A DNA stretch of 64,000 bases from Paulinella micropora (GCA_009731375.1 BJOX01000043.1:53792-117791); one strand, 5' to 3'; positions 1 to 15,849 are shown, counted from the stretch's first letter. A program made the numbers and translations. Notes: generated by a model not told the origin, from the sequence alone.

Positions 1-597
1 AGACGAGGAATCGTCACTCGATTCCTCAGACAATGCCCTGCCTGGACGAGGAATCATCTTGAGAACCGTTTGACGACTTCAAGCATGCTCGACGAAATCT
101 TGCGTAGCGGTGGAGTAGCAGGAGTCCTACTCAACTGGAAATGGGCAGGGGCATCGAAGAAGCAAAAGCTTAAGCGGCAGGGCTGCTCTTTGTCTAGTTT
201 GTCACCGTACTCACGCCTACATCACCTTGCAAACGAGTGATCAAAAGGTGGTGTGTGCCAAAAAGCGGGCTTGAAAACCGCTACATATCCGTTTCTGCAC
301 AATTGTGGACGTTCCGGCCTCTTGAAACCAAAAATCGCAAAAAAAAAAGTGAACGCAAACAACGGCTCTGAATGGACCCGCACAAATGGACCCGGCCCAA
401 AAAGGCAGAGGGATGGCCTACCTCCCGCCTTTTGTTTTTTGCCTTCAGTTTGACTCGAGAGTCCCCGAACAGTCAAAATACTAGTCAAGACATCGACGAG
501 TTCATGCCTCAAGAAGAAGGTACCAAACACTCAAGAAAAATAACCCTGCACCAAACACGTTTGGTACTTAGAAATCCGGAAAATTAGCGAATTTTTC

Positions 598-751
598 TTG
601 ACTGTTTTGTGCTTAGAAACCCGGAAAACGGAAAGCCCCAACAAGGCACCAGAAGAAGAAAAATCTAACGAGCAAGACGCCGAGAAAGAAGAAGAGGAGG
701 AGGAGGTCGAGGACAACACCAACACCACCAAAACTACCAAATCCAAGGGCA
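598..751 (+). CDS. possible acidic exon with a strong splice donor
   Basis: An open frame rich in Glu, Lys, Asn and Thr runs into GGGCAG|GTATGT at about 751, a good GT-AG donor, and is followed at once by a long pyrimidine microsatellite that would be intron. The composition (KAPEEEKSNEQ, then a run of Glu) looks like a disordered acidic segment. No homologue is recognised and no downstream exon is identified, so this is only a candidate exon. Bases 1-597 hold no gene I can support. Confidence 0.2.
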
Positions 752-760
752 GGTATGTTT

Positions 761-766
<6 letters not shown>

Positions 767-791
<25 letters not shown>

Positions 792-800
792 GCTTTATGA

Positions 801-855
<55 letters not shown>

Positions 856-881
856 TTGTGAACCTCTCTCTCTCTCTCTCC

Positions 882-915
<34 letters not shown>

Positions 916-1146
916 TGCTGTCTCTGTCTCTGTCTCTCTCTTTCTCTTTCGCTCTTTCTCTTCCTCTTTCTCTTTTCCTCTCTCTCCACACACGTACATA
1001 CTCACACAGAGAGAGAGACACACACACACAGACACACATACACACACACACACAGACACATGTACAGGCACACAGACACACAGACACATAGACACACACA
1101 CACACACATACATACTTACATACATACTCAGACACTCAGACAGACA

Positions 1147-1215
<69 letters not shown>

Positions 1216-1466
1216 ACACGCAGACACATACACACAGCACACAGACACACACACACACACAGACACGCACACACACACACAGACGCACACACAGACAGAC
1301 ACATGTACACACACAGACACACACACACACACAGACACACACACACACACAGACAAGCACACACACACACACAGACATACAGACAGACACACACACACAC
1401 ACAGACACACACACACACATACATACTTACATACATACTCAGACACTCAGACAGACACAAACACAA
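767..1466. repeat. (CT)n then (CA)n/(CAGA)n microsatellite block
   Basis: About 220 bases of CT dinucleotides with short interruptions are followed by about 450 bases of CA repeats mixed with CAGA and CATA units. Long open frames across it (Ser-Leu, Thr-His, Cys-Val runs) are artefacts of the repeat. Confidence 0.95.
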
Positions 1467-1530
1467 TCATAGTGTGATGTTCTAAGGTATGTATCAATAT
1501 ACATAATAAAAGGCATACATACATGCCTAC

Positions 1531-1613
1531 TCGAGTTGCCCCTGTGGGCCCGAACGTCTCAAAAAGTGTCTCAGTTGCCCCTGTGGGCCCGAACGTCTCA
1601 AAAAGTGTCTCAG
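1531..1613. repeat. two tandem copies of a 39-bp unit
   Basis: The segment beginning GTTGCCCCTGTGGGCCCG is followed at once by an identical copy, each ending AAAAAGTGTCTC. It is a local tandem duplication between the CA array and the Sel1 region. Confidence 0.85.
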
Positions 1614-1639
1614 TGGCTCCACCTGTCATAGAATAGCAA

Positions 1640-2440
1640 GCGGGTAAGGAAAGGACAGCAAGAAGGCGGTGGAACCGTGCAGATACTCGTACAATCTGGA
1701 CAACTTTGGATCAGCCGCCTTTCCGTAAGGTTGCACCCCTAAGGCTTGGTTATCTTCCTTTCGCAGCTCGCACTTGCCGCTTTTCATAGACCCATCCTGG
1801 CCAGAGCGGACTAAACATCTGCGGCCCCAGGTCGGCTGCTTTCGAATTCGTGCAGAGCTCAACCGCCTTTCTTTTGTCAAAGGGCATCCCGCACAGGCAT
1901 AGTTCTATCGGGCCGGGATACCAGCTTGTACTCAGCAAGTAAATTGCCTTCACAGCGCTTCATAGCCTTGAAGTTCTCTTGTGGATAGATAACCCGCACT
2001 TGCCGGTACCCGGCACTCTAAGAAGCCCCAAGCCGCACTGAGTAGCTCCATGGCCTTGGTCGGCTTCCTTTGTAGCGCCAAAACCTTCCGCTTGTCCTTT
2101 TCTAGCACGCCCGTGCAATTTTCATAACAGACGCCCATCTTGTTCTGAGCCAGTGCATAGCCTTGGTCGGCTGGCAGTGCTTTCCTGCAGAGCTACACTG
2201 TGTGTGACAGCCTTCTTCACATCCTTCATTAGCTCGCCCTCGCCATTCTCATAGCAGAAGCCCAGAAGCCAAAAGCAAGTGCATAGCCTTCAATGATCAG
2301 CTACCTACTCGCAGAGCCCCAAAGCCTTCTTCACGAGCTCCGCAGCATTCTTCACGTCCTTCTTTAGTCCGCCCTTGCCAATCTCATAACAGACGCCCAG
2401 CCTGTACTGAGCAGGTGCACAGCCTGAGCATAAGCTTTTC
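1640..2440 (-). pseudogene. degenerate Sel1-repeat relic, inverted
   Basis: On the minus strand, fragments of Sel1 (TPR-like) repeats appear in changing frames: LGVCYEIGKGGLKKDVKNA near 2330-2400, MGVCYENCTGVLEKDKRK near 2070-2138, and similar pieces around 2230-2260 and 1680-1900. Frames shift several times and no full repeat array survives. It abuts, head to head, the plus-strand Sel1 gene at 2425, so it looks like an inverted duplicate of that gene that has decayed. Sel1 repeats normally mediate protein-protein contacts. Confidence 0.6.
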
Positions 2441-3990
2441 GAGTGGTACATCAATCGTGAGGTGGACACTGTAGTGGATGAGAAGATGGTTGTAAAGTGC
2501 CTGAAGCATGCAGCAAAGCAGAAGAAGGCTGTGGAGCTCTGGAAGAAGGCAGCCGACCAAGGCAATGCAGCTGCTCAGTGCAACCTGGGCTTTGGTTATG
2601 CGTATTGCACGGAGTGGCTAGTGAAGGAAGAGGAGAAGGCTGTGGAGCTCTGGAAGAAGGCAGCCGACAAAGGCAATGCAGATGCTCAGTTCAACCTGGG
2701 CATCTTTTATGACAATGGCACGGGCGGGCTAGAGAAGGACGAGAGAAAGGCTGTGGAGCTCTGGAAGAAGGCAGCCGACCAAGGCAATGCAGATGCTCAG
2801 TTCAACCTGGGCATGACAATGGCACGGGCGGGCTAGAGAAGGACGAGAGGAAGGCTGTGGAGCTCTACAAGAAGGCAGCCGACCAAGGCAATGCAGATGC
2901 TCAGTGCAACCTGGGCTTCGGTTATGCGTATGGCTCGGGCGGGCTAGAGAAGGACGAGAGGAAGGCTGTTGCGCTCTACAAGAAGGCAGCCGACCAAGGC
3001 CATGCACATGCTCAGTTGAACCTGGGCATCTTTTATGCGTATGGCAAGGGCGGGCTAGAGAAGGACGAGAGGAAGGCTGTGGAGCTCTACAAGAAGGCAG
3101 CCGACCAAGGCAATGCAGCTGCTCAGTGCAACCTGGGCATCTTTTATGAATATGGCACGGGCGGGCTAGAGAAGGACAATAGGAAGGCTGTTGCGCTCTA
3201 CAAGAAGGCAGCCGACCAAGGCAATGCACATGCTCAGTTGAACCTGGGCATCTTTTATGCGTATGGCAAGGGCGGGCTAGAGAAGGACGAGAGGAAGGCT
3301 GTGGAGCTCTACAAGAAGGCAGCCGACCAAGGCAATGCAGCTGCTCAGTGCAACCTGGGCATCTTTTATGAATATGGCACGGGCGGGCTAGAGAAGGACA
3401 ATAGGAAGGCTGTTGCGCTCTACAAGAAGGCAGCCGACCAAGGCAATGCACATGCTCAGTTGAACCTGGGCATCTTTTATGCGTATGGCAAGGGCGGGCT
3501 AGAGAAGGACGAGAGGAAGGCTGTGGAGCTCTACAAGAAGGCAGCCGACCAAGGCAATGCAGCTGCTCAGTGCAACCTGGGCATCTTTTATGAATATGGC
3601 ACGGGCGGGCTAGAGAAGGACAATAGGAAGGCTGTTGCGCTCTACAAGAAGGCAGCCGACCAAGGCAATGCAGATGCTCAGTTCAACCTGGGCTTCTGTT
3701 ATGAAGATGGCAAGGGCGGGCTGGAGAAGGACGAGGAGAAGGCTGTTGCGCTCTACAAGAAGGCAGCCGACCAAGGCTATGCACCTGCTCAGTGGAACCT
3801 GGGCTTCTTTTATGAGTATGACAAGGGCGACGTGAAGAATGCTGAGCTCTACTTGAATGCAGCCAACCAAGGCGATGCACTTGCTCAGTGCAAGCTGGGC
3901 TTCTGTTATGAAGATGGCAAGGGCGGGCTAGTGAAGGACGAGTAGAAGGCTGTGGATCTCTACAAGAAGGCAGCCGACCACGCTTCTGCA
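2425..3990 (+). pseudogene. Sel1-like repeat (TPR-type) protein, disrupted
   Basis: About thirteen 36-residue Sel1 repeats of the form KKAADQGNAxAQxNLG plus Y.YGxGGLEKDERKAVxLY. Sel1 repeats form alpha-alpha superhelices that scaffold protein complexes, often in ER-associated degradation or signalling. The open frame enters from about 2425 (EHKLFEWYINRE) with no ATG at a natural start, suggesting a missing 5' part. A 7-bp deletion (CTTTTAT missing relative to sister repeats) at about 2814 shifts the frame; the second frame runs 2857-3945 and ends at a TAG where sister repeats have AGG. Repeat coding continues past this stop to about 3990. Either a pseudogene or a gene with assembly errors. 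Confidence 0.75.
3027..3674. repeat. 216-bp higher-order repeat, three copies
   Basis: Inside the Sel1 array, a two-repeat block (72 codons) alternating ...AYGKGGLEKDERKAVEL and ...EYGTGGLEKDNRKAVAL occurs three times in tandem, virtually identical at the nucleotide level. This points to recent unequal exchange. The flanking Sel1 units differ more. Confidence 0.85.
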
Positions 3991-4029
3991 TCACAAGCTT
4001 CTGCTTTCACGAGCTGGATCGCCCGCGCC

Positions 4030-4222
4030 TTGTCAGAAGACAGACAAGGCGCCCCATAATGGTATTTCATCCCTTCTCGATGGAGAGATGCGCCTTTGCT
4101 TTCACTGCGGTCTGCACAAGACACAAAAGCAGATTAGATTGCAGAGACAGCCACTGACGATGTAATAGCTAGCTCTTTCTGCAGTCGGCAAAACTCAATC
4201 GCAAGTGCCACCGGTGTGTCGG

Positions 4223-4253
<31 letters not shown>

Positions 4254-4506
4254 CTCTTTCTCTCTCAAACTAACCTGGCGAAGAAGTGCCAAAGTAGTTT
4301 TCCAGCTCTTGGTAGTATCGAGACACCAAAGACCGCAGCGACACAGAAGATTCGTGGCCAACCAGGAGAAAAAGAAAAAGAAAAAAAAAAAAAAAGAAAG
4401 AAAGAAAGAAAGAAAGAAAGAAAAGAAAACAAAGAAAAAAAAGCAAAAAAAGCAACAACAAAAAAAAAAGAAAAAAGAAAAAAATGGTGTGTGTGTGTGT
4501 TATGTA

Positions 4507-4547
<41 letters not shown>

Positions 4548-4570
4548 AAGAGAGAGAGAAAGAGAGAGAA

Positions 4571-4601
<31 letters not shown>

Positions 4602-4646
4602 ATATTCAGTAATACGTGCTACTGCCACTACTACTGCTAGTACATG

Positions 4647-4688
<42 letters not shown>

Positions 4689-4718
4689 CACTACTACTAC
4701 TACTACTACTACCACTAC

Positions 4719-4749
<31 letters not shown>

Positions 4750-4936
4750 CCTTCTGCTGCTCCTCCTCCTCCTCCTCCTACTACTACTACTACTACTACT
4801 GCTACTAATAGTACTTCTATAGCTTAGCTTAGTTCCGCTGCTGCTACCATACTAGGGGAAGCAGCAGCAGTAGAAGTAGCAGTAGCAGCAGCAGTAGTAG
4901 TAGCAGCAGCAGCAATAGTAGTAGCAGCAACAGCAA

Positions 4937-4990
<54 letters not shown>

Positions 4991-5018
4991 CTGCAGTACT
5001 GCAGTATACGTACTAGTG

Positions 5019-5064
<46 letters not shown>

Positions 5065-5635
5065 CAGAAGTGCACTTGGTTGTTGAACGAAAAGTGCGAG
5101 AGAAGACAACAGAAAAAAGAAAGAAAACAAAGACAAACATAGAAAAAAAATCAAGCAAGCAAAGAAAAAGAAAAGAAAAGAGCAGGGAAATGGGAAAGCA
5201 AAAGAACTGAAAAAGCTAGTTGCATAACGGGTAGAGGTAAAAACATCATATTTCAAGACAATCGGGTACTGAAGCTGGTGTTTTCTTCGATTAGGTCGAG
5301 CCGATCAGCGATTGGTAGGTTTAAGCCAGCCGGCCCCTGCAGGAAGTCCATCAGCTTGGGCTGCACACCAGCCAGGAAATTTTGTTCCACTAGATACGTC
5401 CTGAAGTTTGAAAAAACATTTCCTCAAAGACTAAACTATCCACAGAAGAAGCGACGAGAAGGCAGGCAAGCAAACTTTGTTCCTTACTAAGTAGGAAAAG
5501 GAATCAGTAAGAAAAAAAACCACACACACGCATACAAAATTAAATTGCAAAGTGCCGTGAAAAGAAGACTCAAAAGGCACACCCACTGACATACGCAACA
5601 CCGTCAGGACGCGGTGCACGCATATGGCTTAGGTG

Positions 5636-5696
<61 letters not shown>

Positions 5697-5826
5697 CATC
5701 CCACGAGGTCTCACATATGTGCACACACAGACCTTTTCAAAGAGAAGCAGAGGGATGGTTTCTTGCAGCATCTGCTCGTGCTGCTCTTTCGACAGTGTAG
5801 TAGTAGTGGTAGTAGTAGTAGTAGTG

Positions 5827-5875
<49 letters not shown>

Positions 5876-5882
5876 CAGTAGC

Positions 5883-5933
<51 letters not shown>

Positions 5934-6172
5934 CACAGAGCGCAGTAAAGCCAAGGCTGCGCGGGGGTCTCGCCGCTGGACTGCCGCTTTCGCCAGATTG
6001 AGGCCTCTTTCGAAGCAAACCCTGACCAGCTTCTAGCAACACGCGGAATAGAGCGCGCGTGTATGCTTGCTACCGATTTTGTGTGTGTGCGTGTGTGTCT
6101 GCGTGTGTGAGACGGGTGGGTAGGTGTCTGTGCTTGTTTGCTGTCATTGTGTGTTTGTGTGGGTGTGTGTGC

Positions 6173-6226
<54 letters not shown>

Positions 6227-6274
6227 ATGTCTGTGTGTGTGTGTGTATGTGTATGTGTGTGTGTGTGTGCGTGC

Positions 6275-6308
<34 letters not shown>

Positions 6309-7157
6309 ATGCGTTGTGTTTGGAGGCAATGTCGCTGTGGGGACCTGGTCGCTGTCGTTCATGGTGACAGTGCCATCAAGGTTTGCAGGCGTGCTATTCA
6401 AGCCCTGAACAATCCTGCTAATGATGAGCTGCTCAGGCAGCAATGGCCAGAAGCGTTCGTCCGCCTCAGCCAATCGCCGCTGAGCGTCGACCCCAAGCCC
6501 TCCGATCAGAGTTTCCAAAGACTCCAATGGAAGCTTCTGCAGAGTGGTGGACGGATACCGCGAGAGAAATACCTCGCGTTTCTTCCGGTCTATATCCTCC
6601 CAACTAGGCGGAGCGTGAAGCGCTGGCTTCCATTGAACCACTCCCCCAAAGACCGCCAGTTCCAAGAAACATGCTGCGTGAAGACCTGGCTCGACAAGCT
6701 CCAAAAGTGAAGCAAAACAATCCTCTTCCTCCTCTTGGATCTCGTCCTGATGAAATTCCTCTACCCGCCTGAAGAGACGGAGTAGCTCCAGGATGCTGTA
6801 AACCTATAGATCCCATTCAAAGAAGAATAAACACGCATCAACCTAGTCCACTGATCCACGTAAAATCTCTGCTTAGCCTTGTACGGCAGACACAAAAATA
6901 TAATTGCAACGTTGTCAAAGAAAACAAAACACACACACACACACACAAACTTAACAAATCATTTTCACACATACTTGAATGACCTCGGCTTCAGCCTGCA
7001 GTACATCCTTGTTGTCTCCCTTGAAATCTTCAGCTTGGTTCTGGGCGCTTTTGATTACCTCCTTGACGCTCAGACTGAGTCCGGAGTGCAAAGCCAAATA
7101 CTCACAGAGAACAGGAGCCCATGCAAGCAGCTGACAGCACAGAAAGATAGGTAGATG

Positions 7158-7197
<40 letters not shown>

Positions 7198-7810
7198 TAT
7201 GGATAGATAGATACATAGATAGATAGAGTAACTAAAGAATCGACAATCGGATGTGGCAAGGAAGTGCGATGAACATAAAATTATCTCTTGTCATATAGAC
7301 AAAAATGTGGTAACAGTGAACAGTAGGGATGTCGACTATCGGCTGTGGTAAGCAAGGTTGCGGCGGAGGTAAACAAAGGAGCCGGTTTATAAAGTCAAGT
7401 GTGCTATTCCTAACGGAAGTGAAAATTTGAAGAAAACAAAACCGACATGAGATGAAGATAGGATGAACATGAAGTCAAAATGGAGCCGAGTTGGAATCAG
7501 GCCCAAGTACAGTGACCTATATGCCACTGTATTTAGGCTTGATTCCAACTCGACTCCATCTTTACTCCATGTTCATCCTATCTTCATCTCATCTCGGTTT
7601 TGTTTTCTTGCAATTTTCACTTCAACGCATTACCTGAAGCCAACTCCTTTGCTTTGTTGGAAGATGAACTGCACCTGAGTCATATGATCCATTCCTTTGC
7701 CTCCTTCATATTAGCCAGCGCGTTGCCAAGAGACCTGCCAGAGTCACTGATGCCACGAACCGCAAAGCAGAGAGCGGCCACATAAGGTACCGCCTTAGCG
7801 GGACGCTGCT
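4030..7810 (-). CDS. candidate 3' exons of the leftward lipase-type gene
   Basis: Several non-repetitive coding-like blocks lie on the minus strand between microsatellites: about 7680-7800 (PYVAALCFAVRGISDSG), 6970-7140 (VLCEYLALHSGLSLSVKEV), 6340-6700 (PSWEDIDRKKREVFLSRYP), 5937-6036 (VCFERGLNLAKAAVQRR), 5735-5800 (EQHEQMLQETIPLLLFEK followed by GT), 5270-5400 (PKLMDFLQGPAGLNLP) and 4130-4350 (LVSRYYQELENYFG followed by GTTAGT). Several end at GT donors, and intervening DNA is GATA, AGT, TG/TC or GAAA repeat. They have no recognised domain and are predicted alpha-helical. They probably belong to the same transcript as the lipase exons, but could be a separate gene. Confidence 0.4.
4224..5060. 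repeat. TTTC, GAAA, GA and ACT/AGT microsatellites
   Basis: A short TTTC array (4224-4265) lies on the left. Poly-purine DNA (4372-4600) and ACT (4640-4810) then AGT/AGC trinucleotides (4860-5065) fill the probable intron between the exon-like blocks at 4.3 and 5.3 kb. Confidence 0.9.
5638..5934. repeat. (ATCT)n and (AGT)n microsatellites
   Basis: ATCT tetranucleotides at 5638-5697 and AGT trinucleotides at 5800-5934 separate the short exon-like block at 5735-5800 from the one at 5937. Confidence 0.9.
6070..6312. repeat. (TG)n/(TC)n microsatellite
   Basis: GT dinucleotides flank a core of about 40 bases of TC; probable intron filler of the leftward gene. Confidence 0.9.
7148..7226. repeat. 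(GATA)n microsatellite
   Basis: Short GATA array with a few variant units directly left of the exon-like block ending at about 7140. Confidence 0.9.
7416..7623. mobile_element. foldback MITE with 4-bp target duplication
   Basis: Two arms of about 97 bases are near-perfect inverted copies: GAAGTGAAAATTTGAAGAAA on the left and its complement ending ...TTTTCACTTC on the right, with a spacer of only a few bases around 7513. The element is flanked on both sides by AACG (7412-7415 and 7624-7627). It has no coding capacity. Arms about 90% identical suggest a moderately old insertion. Confidence 0.8.
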
Positions 7811-7859
7811 GTTCTATTGGTAGCTGGGGTTGGTGTTCCTTCCTCAAATGCACTTTGCG

Positions 7860-8399
7860 TGTCCTGACAGATCCAGGGCACTGTCAAACATGAAGGCCTT
7901 TTCTTCTTGGGAAAAGGCTCCACCCTCAACAGTTCTGTGGATCATCTCCTTATAATAGTTTTCCAGCTTCTCATACTTCTCCTGGTACAATGTGTCCTGG
8001 AACTGCGCTATGATACCACTGGCCTCCGTCCTGGTGAGCTCTTTAATCTCGCCCAGCAGTTTGTGCGTGTCGTCCTGACTTTTCAGATCAAGTTAAGCTG
8101 CTGGCTTTGCAGTTCTAGGGCGCTACGTAGGAGAGCAAAGCCCTCGTCCTGCCGCTTTTGTAGCTCGGCAATGTCCTTCCGCACCTGACCCACCTGGTAG
8201 GCCGTGTAGGCGACGCCCACAAAAGTCGCGATACCGAAGCCAAGGCTGATCATGGCTACGAACGGATTGGCCGCCGTCAGCAACGACGCAGCATGGTGCG
8301 ACAGCTGCGACAGCCTCGACGAGCAAGCACTGACAGTGTCTGAGGACGAAGACCTACGGATTGCTGAAGTCACAGCCCCAGCCGCCTTGTCAAACACGC
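7860..8399 (-). CDS. exon(s): membrane helix plus coiled coil, C-terminal to lipase
   Basis: A TTTGCAG acceptor at 8400 opens a coding block reading VFDKAAGAVTSAIRRSSSS, then a hydrophobic stretch (NPFVAMISLGFGIATFVGVA, a likely transmembrane helix), then an amphipathic heptad region (AYQVGQVRKDIAELQKRQDE). It continues as helical sequence (KLLGEIKELTRTEASGII, QEKYEKLENYYKEMIH). A one-base shift at about 8093 separates the two halves, so either a base is missing in the assembly or the gene is damaged. The incoming phase matches the upstream lipase exon if its donor is CAGCG|GTTGAG at 8815. Likely a membrane-anchored, coiled-coil tail of the lipase. Confidence 0.5.
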
Positions 8400-8493
8400 C
8401 TGCAAAGACAGATGGACGTTCTTTCAGGAGCAAGCCGCAGTTGGACGGTGAGAAGCAAGCATATACACAGGCATATATACATATAACTTTCAC

Positions 8494-8497
8494 ACAC

Positions 8498-8536
<39 letters not shown>

Positions 8537-8770
8537 CACACAACACACAACACACAACACAACACACACACGCACACATACATACATACATACATACATA
8601 CATACATACACACATACACACACAAAAATATTCACACATAGACGCACGCACGCGAACACAGATCTATCCAGTGTACAGGAGTTAGCAAAGCACGCAAATA
8701 CTCACTCATTCATTCTCTTTCACTCACTCACTAACACGCAGAACACACACACACACACACACACACACCA
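8494..8770. repeat. (CA)n and (CATA)n microsatellites in an intron
   Basis: CA repeats at 8494-8570, CATA units at 8576-8610 and CA again at 8741-8768, between the exons at 8399 and 8815. Confidence 0.9.
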
Positions 8771-8814
8771 ACCCACATGCACGCGCGTACAGCTTCCTAA
8801 TACTATTGCTCAAC

Positions 8815-12719
<3,905 letters not shown>

Positions 12720-12720
<1 letters not shown>

Positions 12721-12995
12721 AGAAGAAGAAGTGGACGAGGTGGACCAGGATGAGGATGAGGATAAGAATGAGGAGGAAGAAGAAGGAAGAAGAAGAGGAA
12801 GACGAAGAGGAGGAAGAAGAAGATGAGGAGGAGGAAAAGGAAGAGAAAGAAGAAGAAGAAGAAGAAGAAGAAGAAGAAGAAGAAGAAGAAGAAGAAGAAG
12901 AAGAAGAAGAAGAAGAAGAAGAAGAAGAAGAAGGCGTTTCTTGTCCGCCATCAGCAACGGGGCCAACGTCGCGCCGATCCAGCGCGCGCGCGCGC

Positions 12996-13037
<42 letters not shown>

Positions 13038-13053
13038 TTCTTGACTGTCTTTT

Positions 13054-13105
<52 letters not shown>

Positions 13106-13142
13106 GCTACCACTACTACTGCTACCACTACTACTGCTACTG

Positions 13143-13175
<33 letters not shown>

Positions 13176-13288
13176 TTACTACTACTGCTACCACTACTAC
13201 TACTACTACTACCACTACTACTACCACTACTACTTCTACTTCTACTACTACTACTACTACTACTACTACTAGTGTACTACTACTACTA

Positions 13289-13342
<54 letters not shown>

Positions 13343-13370
13343 CACTACTACTACTACTGCTACTACTACA
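12720..13370. repeat. GAA, GA and ACT microsatellites
   Basis: GAA/GAG purine-rich DNA (12720-12932), a GA array (12997-13033) and ACT trinucleotides (13055-13370). The short unique piece at 12936-12995 (GGCGTTTCTTGTCCGCC...) is not assigned. Confidence 0.9.
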
Positions 13371-13377
13371 AAAATAC

Positions 13378-13512
13378 ACAAATATATATATACATATATA
13401 TGTATAATGTATGTATATATATAATATATAATATCTTATATATATTATATATATACATATATCCATATTATATATATATATATGATATGCATATATACAT
13501 CTATATATATAT
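13378..13512. repeat. AT-rich (TATA)n tract
   Basis: Imperfect TA/ATAC repeat flanking the foldback element on its left. Confidence 0.9.
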
Positions 13513-13811
13513 AGAAAAAGTAAAAAACATACACGGGAAAACAGAAAACACACACAGAAAACACAAAAACATACCTATGTTTTACAAAATCCAACAAATT
13601 AAGCAGACTAAGGGAGATTTAGACAAAATAACGACTAAACCATATAAACTTTGCATATAAACGAAGTTAATATATATTTTTATGAAATAAAAATAGGTTT
13701 AGTCGTTATTTTGTCTAAATCTCCCTTAGTCTGCTTAATTTGTTGGATTTTGTAAAACATAGGAATGTTTTTGTGTTTTCTGTTTCCCGTGTATGTTTTT
13801 TACTTTTTCTG
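13513..13811. mobile_element. foldback element, about 120-bp arms
   Basis: Left arm (GAAAAAGTAAAAAACATACA ... ACGACTAAACC, 13513-13642) and right arm (GGTTTAGTCGT ... TTTACTTTTTC, 13697-13811) are inverted copies, about 95% identical apart from a 13-base insertion in the left arm. The loop is about 50 AT-rich bases. It lies between TA-repeat tracts, so target duplications cannot be read. No coding capacity. Confidence 0.75.
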
Positions 13812-13848
13812 TGCTTGTATTCGATGTACGAATAGACAGGTCCGACAC

Positions 13849-13866
13849 ACATAAATATATATATAC

Positions 13867-13924
<58 letters not shown>

Positions 13925-14061
13925 ATATAATATATATATATAATACACATATATACATACATATATATATATATTATGAATATATATATAAAGTATTATA
14001 TGCACATATATATTTATATTTATATATCTATATTATATATATATATAAATATATATTCGGT
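13849..14061. repeat. (TA)n tract ending at a 31-N gap
   Basis: TA dinucleotides and TATA variants; the gap is 14062-14092. Confidence 0.9.
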
Positions 14062-14092
14062 NNNNNNNNNNNNNNNNNNNNNNNNNNNNNNN

Positions 14093-14105
14093 AAAAAAGA
14101 AAGAG

Positions 14106-14141
<36 letters not shown>

Positions 14142-14380
14142 AGGAGGAGAAGAAGAAGAAGAAGAAGAAGAAGAAGAAGAAGAAGAAGAAGAAGAAGAAG
14201 AAGAAAAAGAAAGAAAGAAAGAAAGAAAGAAAGGAGGAAAAAAGAGTTGTAACGAACCAGAGGAGCAGGAGGAGGGGGAAGAAGAAGAAGAAGAAGAAGA
14301 AGAAGAAGAAGAAGAAGAAGAAGAAGAAGAAGAAGAAGAAGAGCAGGAGGAGGAGGAGGAGGAGGAGGAGGAGGAGGAGC
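14093..14380. repeat. poly-A, GAA, GAAA and GGA purine tract
   Basis: Strongly purine on this strand, with a short unique break at 14232-14270. Confidence 0.9.
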
Positions 14381-14483
14381 GCCAACAGACCCGAAGCTTG
14401 CTGACTGGAGGCATAACCCGCCTTTTTGTTGGCTTTCTTGTTCTTGTTGTTGTGGTGGGGCATGGCTGGTCAGACAGATATAG

Positions 14484-14486
14484 ATG

Positions 14487-14530
<44 letters not shown>

Positions 14531-14870
14531 TGTTTAATTTATGGGCGTGGCATAGCTTTAAAAGTCATAAGCCTCCAATACTACCCCCGGACAGGAACTC
14601 TCAGCACTTCACAAGCTGAACACCAACCATCCGCTCGGGCTGGTGCCCAGGATGGATGGATGGATCGACAGATAGATCGATAGATAGATCGATATGCATG
14701 TAGTATGCATGCACACTGTATGTATGTATGTATGTATGTAAAATGCATGCATGTATGCATGTATGCATGCATGGATCTATCCATATGGATCTATCCATGT
14801 GCATGTATGTATGTATGTATGTATGTATGCATGTATGTATGTATGTATGGAGGGATGTATCCATGTATGC
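14484..14870. repeat. GATA then ATGT tetranucleotide arrays
   Basis: GATA at 14484-14530 and ATGT/GATC-type units at 14650-14870. The piece between (14535-14650) contains CATAAGCCTCCAATA, which recurs at 49680, so it belongs to a dispersed repeat. Confidence 0.8.
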
Positions 14871-15623
14871 AAGAAGTGTAACAAAGGTTGGCACCATACA
14901 ACCGTATCTTTCGCTAAGCTAGCGCTCTCACGAGAATGTAGAAAAGTGGAAAAGTCTCAAAATTCGGGTCCGAAAAAAGCCTGATTTTCGACACTGTTTC
15001 AACTTTTCAAAATTCTGTCCAGCAAAAGCGAGTGGGGATGTATAATTGACGGTAACACATATCTTGCTGTTATGCTGCCTGAGGCCTTCTTCTGGGAGCC
15101 CTCATCACTCACTCACTTGCTTTCCTGTCGCTTTTCTATCACGCATGCACCTTTTTGTTGGTGTTGGTGTTGTTGTCGTTGCTGTTGGGCAGGGAGGGAA
15201 TCGGGGCCCGTCCCCCCCAACAATAGGCAACTATTTCAACAAAGTTAACTTTAGGGGGGGGGGGTCTTCAAAAAAAGTTAACTTAGTTGCAAAAGTTGCA
15301 AAAGTTGAAAAAGTTGAAAAAGTTGAGAAAATTGAAAAAGTTGAAAAAAGTTGAATTCTTTCAGCTTTCTTACTTTTCCTGACATTTCGCAAAAGCTATA
15401 TGCAGCCGTCTATAAGAAATGTAACCGAGCATATGAGGCAGTCTAAAATAAAATGCAACAGAACAATTGAAGTCGAGAAAAAATTACAACAAAATCTATG
15501 GAGCCGTCCAATAGAAGATTGAAAAGTTGAAAAAATTAGAAGTTGAAAAAGTTAAAAAAAAGTTGAAAAAGTTGAACTTTTCAACTTTTTCAACTTTTGC
15601 AACTAAGTTAACTTTTTCAACTA

Positions 15624-15660
<37 letters not shown>

Positions 15661-15782
15661 NNNNNNNNNNNNNNNNNNNNNNNNNNNNNNNNNNNNNNNN
15701 NNNNNNNNNNNNNNNNNNNNNNNNNNNNNNNNNNNNNNNNNNNNNNNNNNNNNNNNNNNNNNNNNNNNNNNNNNNNNNNNNN
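14871..15782. other. no gene seen; AAAAGTTG repeats and an N gap
   Basis: 14871-15225 is unassigned. From 15240 to 15620, AAAGTTG/CAACTTT heptamer repeats occur in both orientations and end in a run of about 35 G at the 15661-15782 gap. Confidence 0.7.
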
Positions 15783-15849
15783 AATTACTATCTCTACTTT
15801 GGGGGAGGGGGGCGAGGGAAGATTTTGGGGCCCCGATTTCCTCCAAGCC

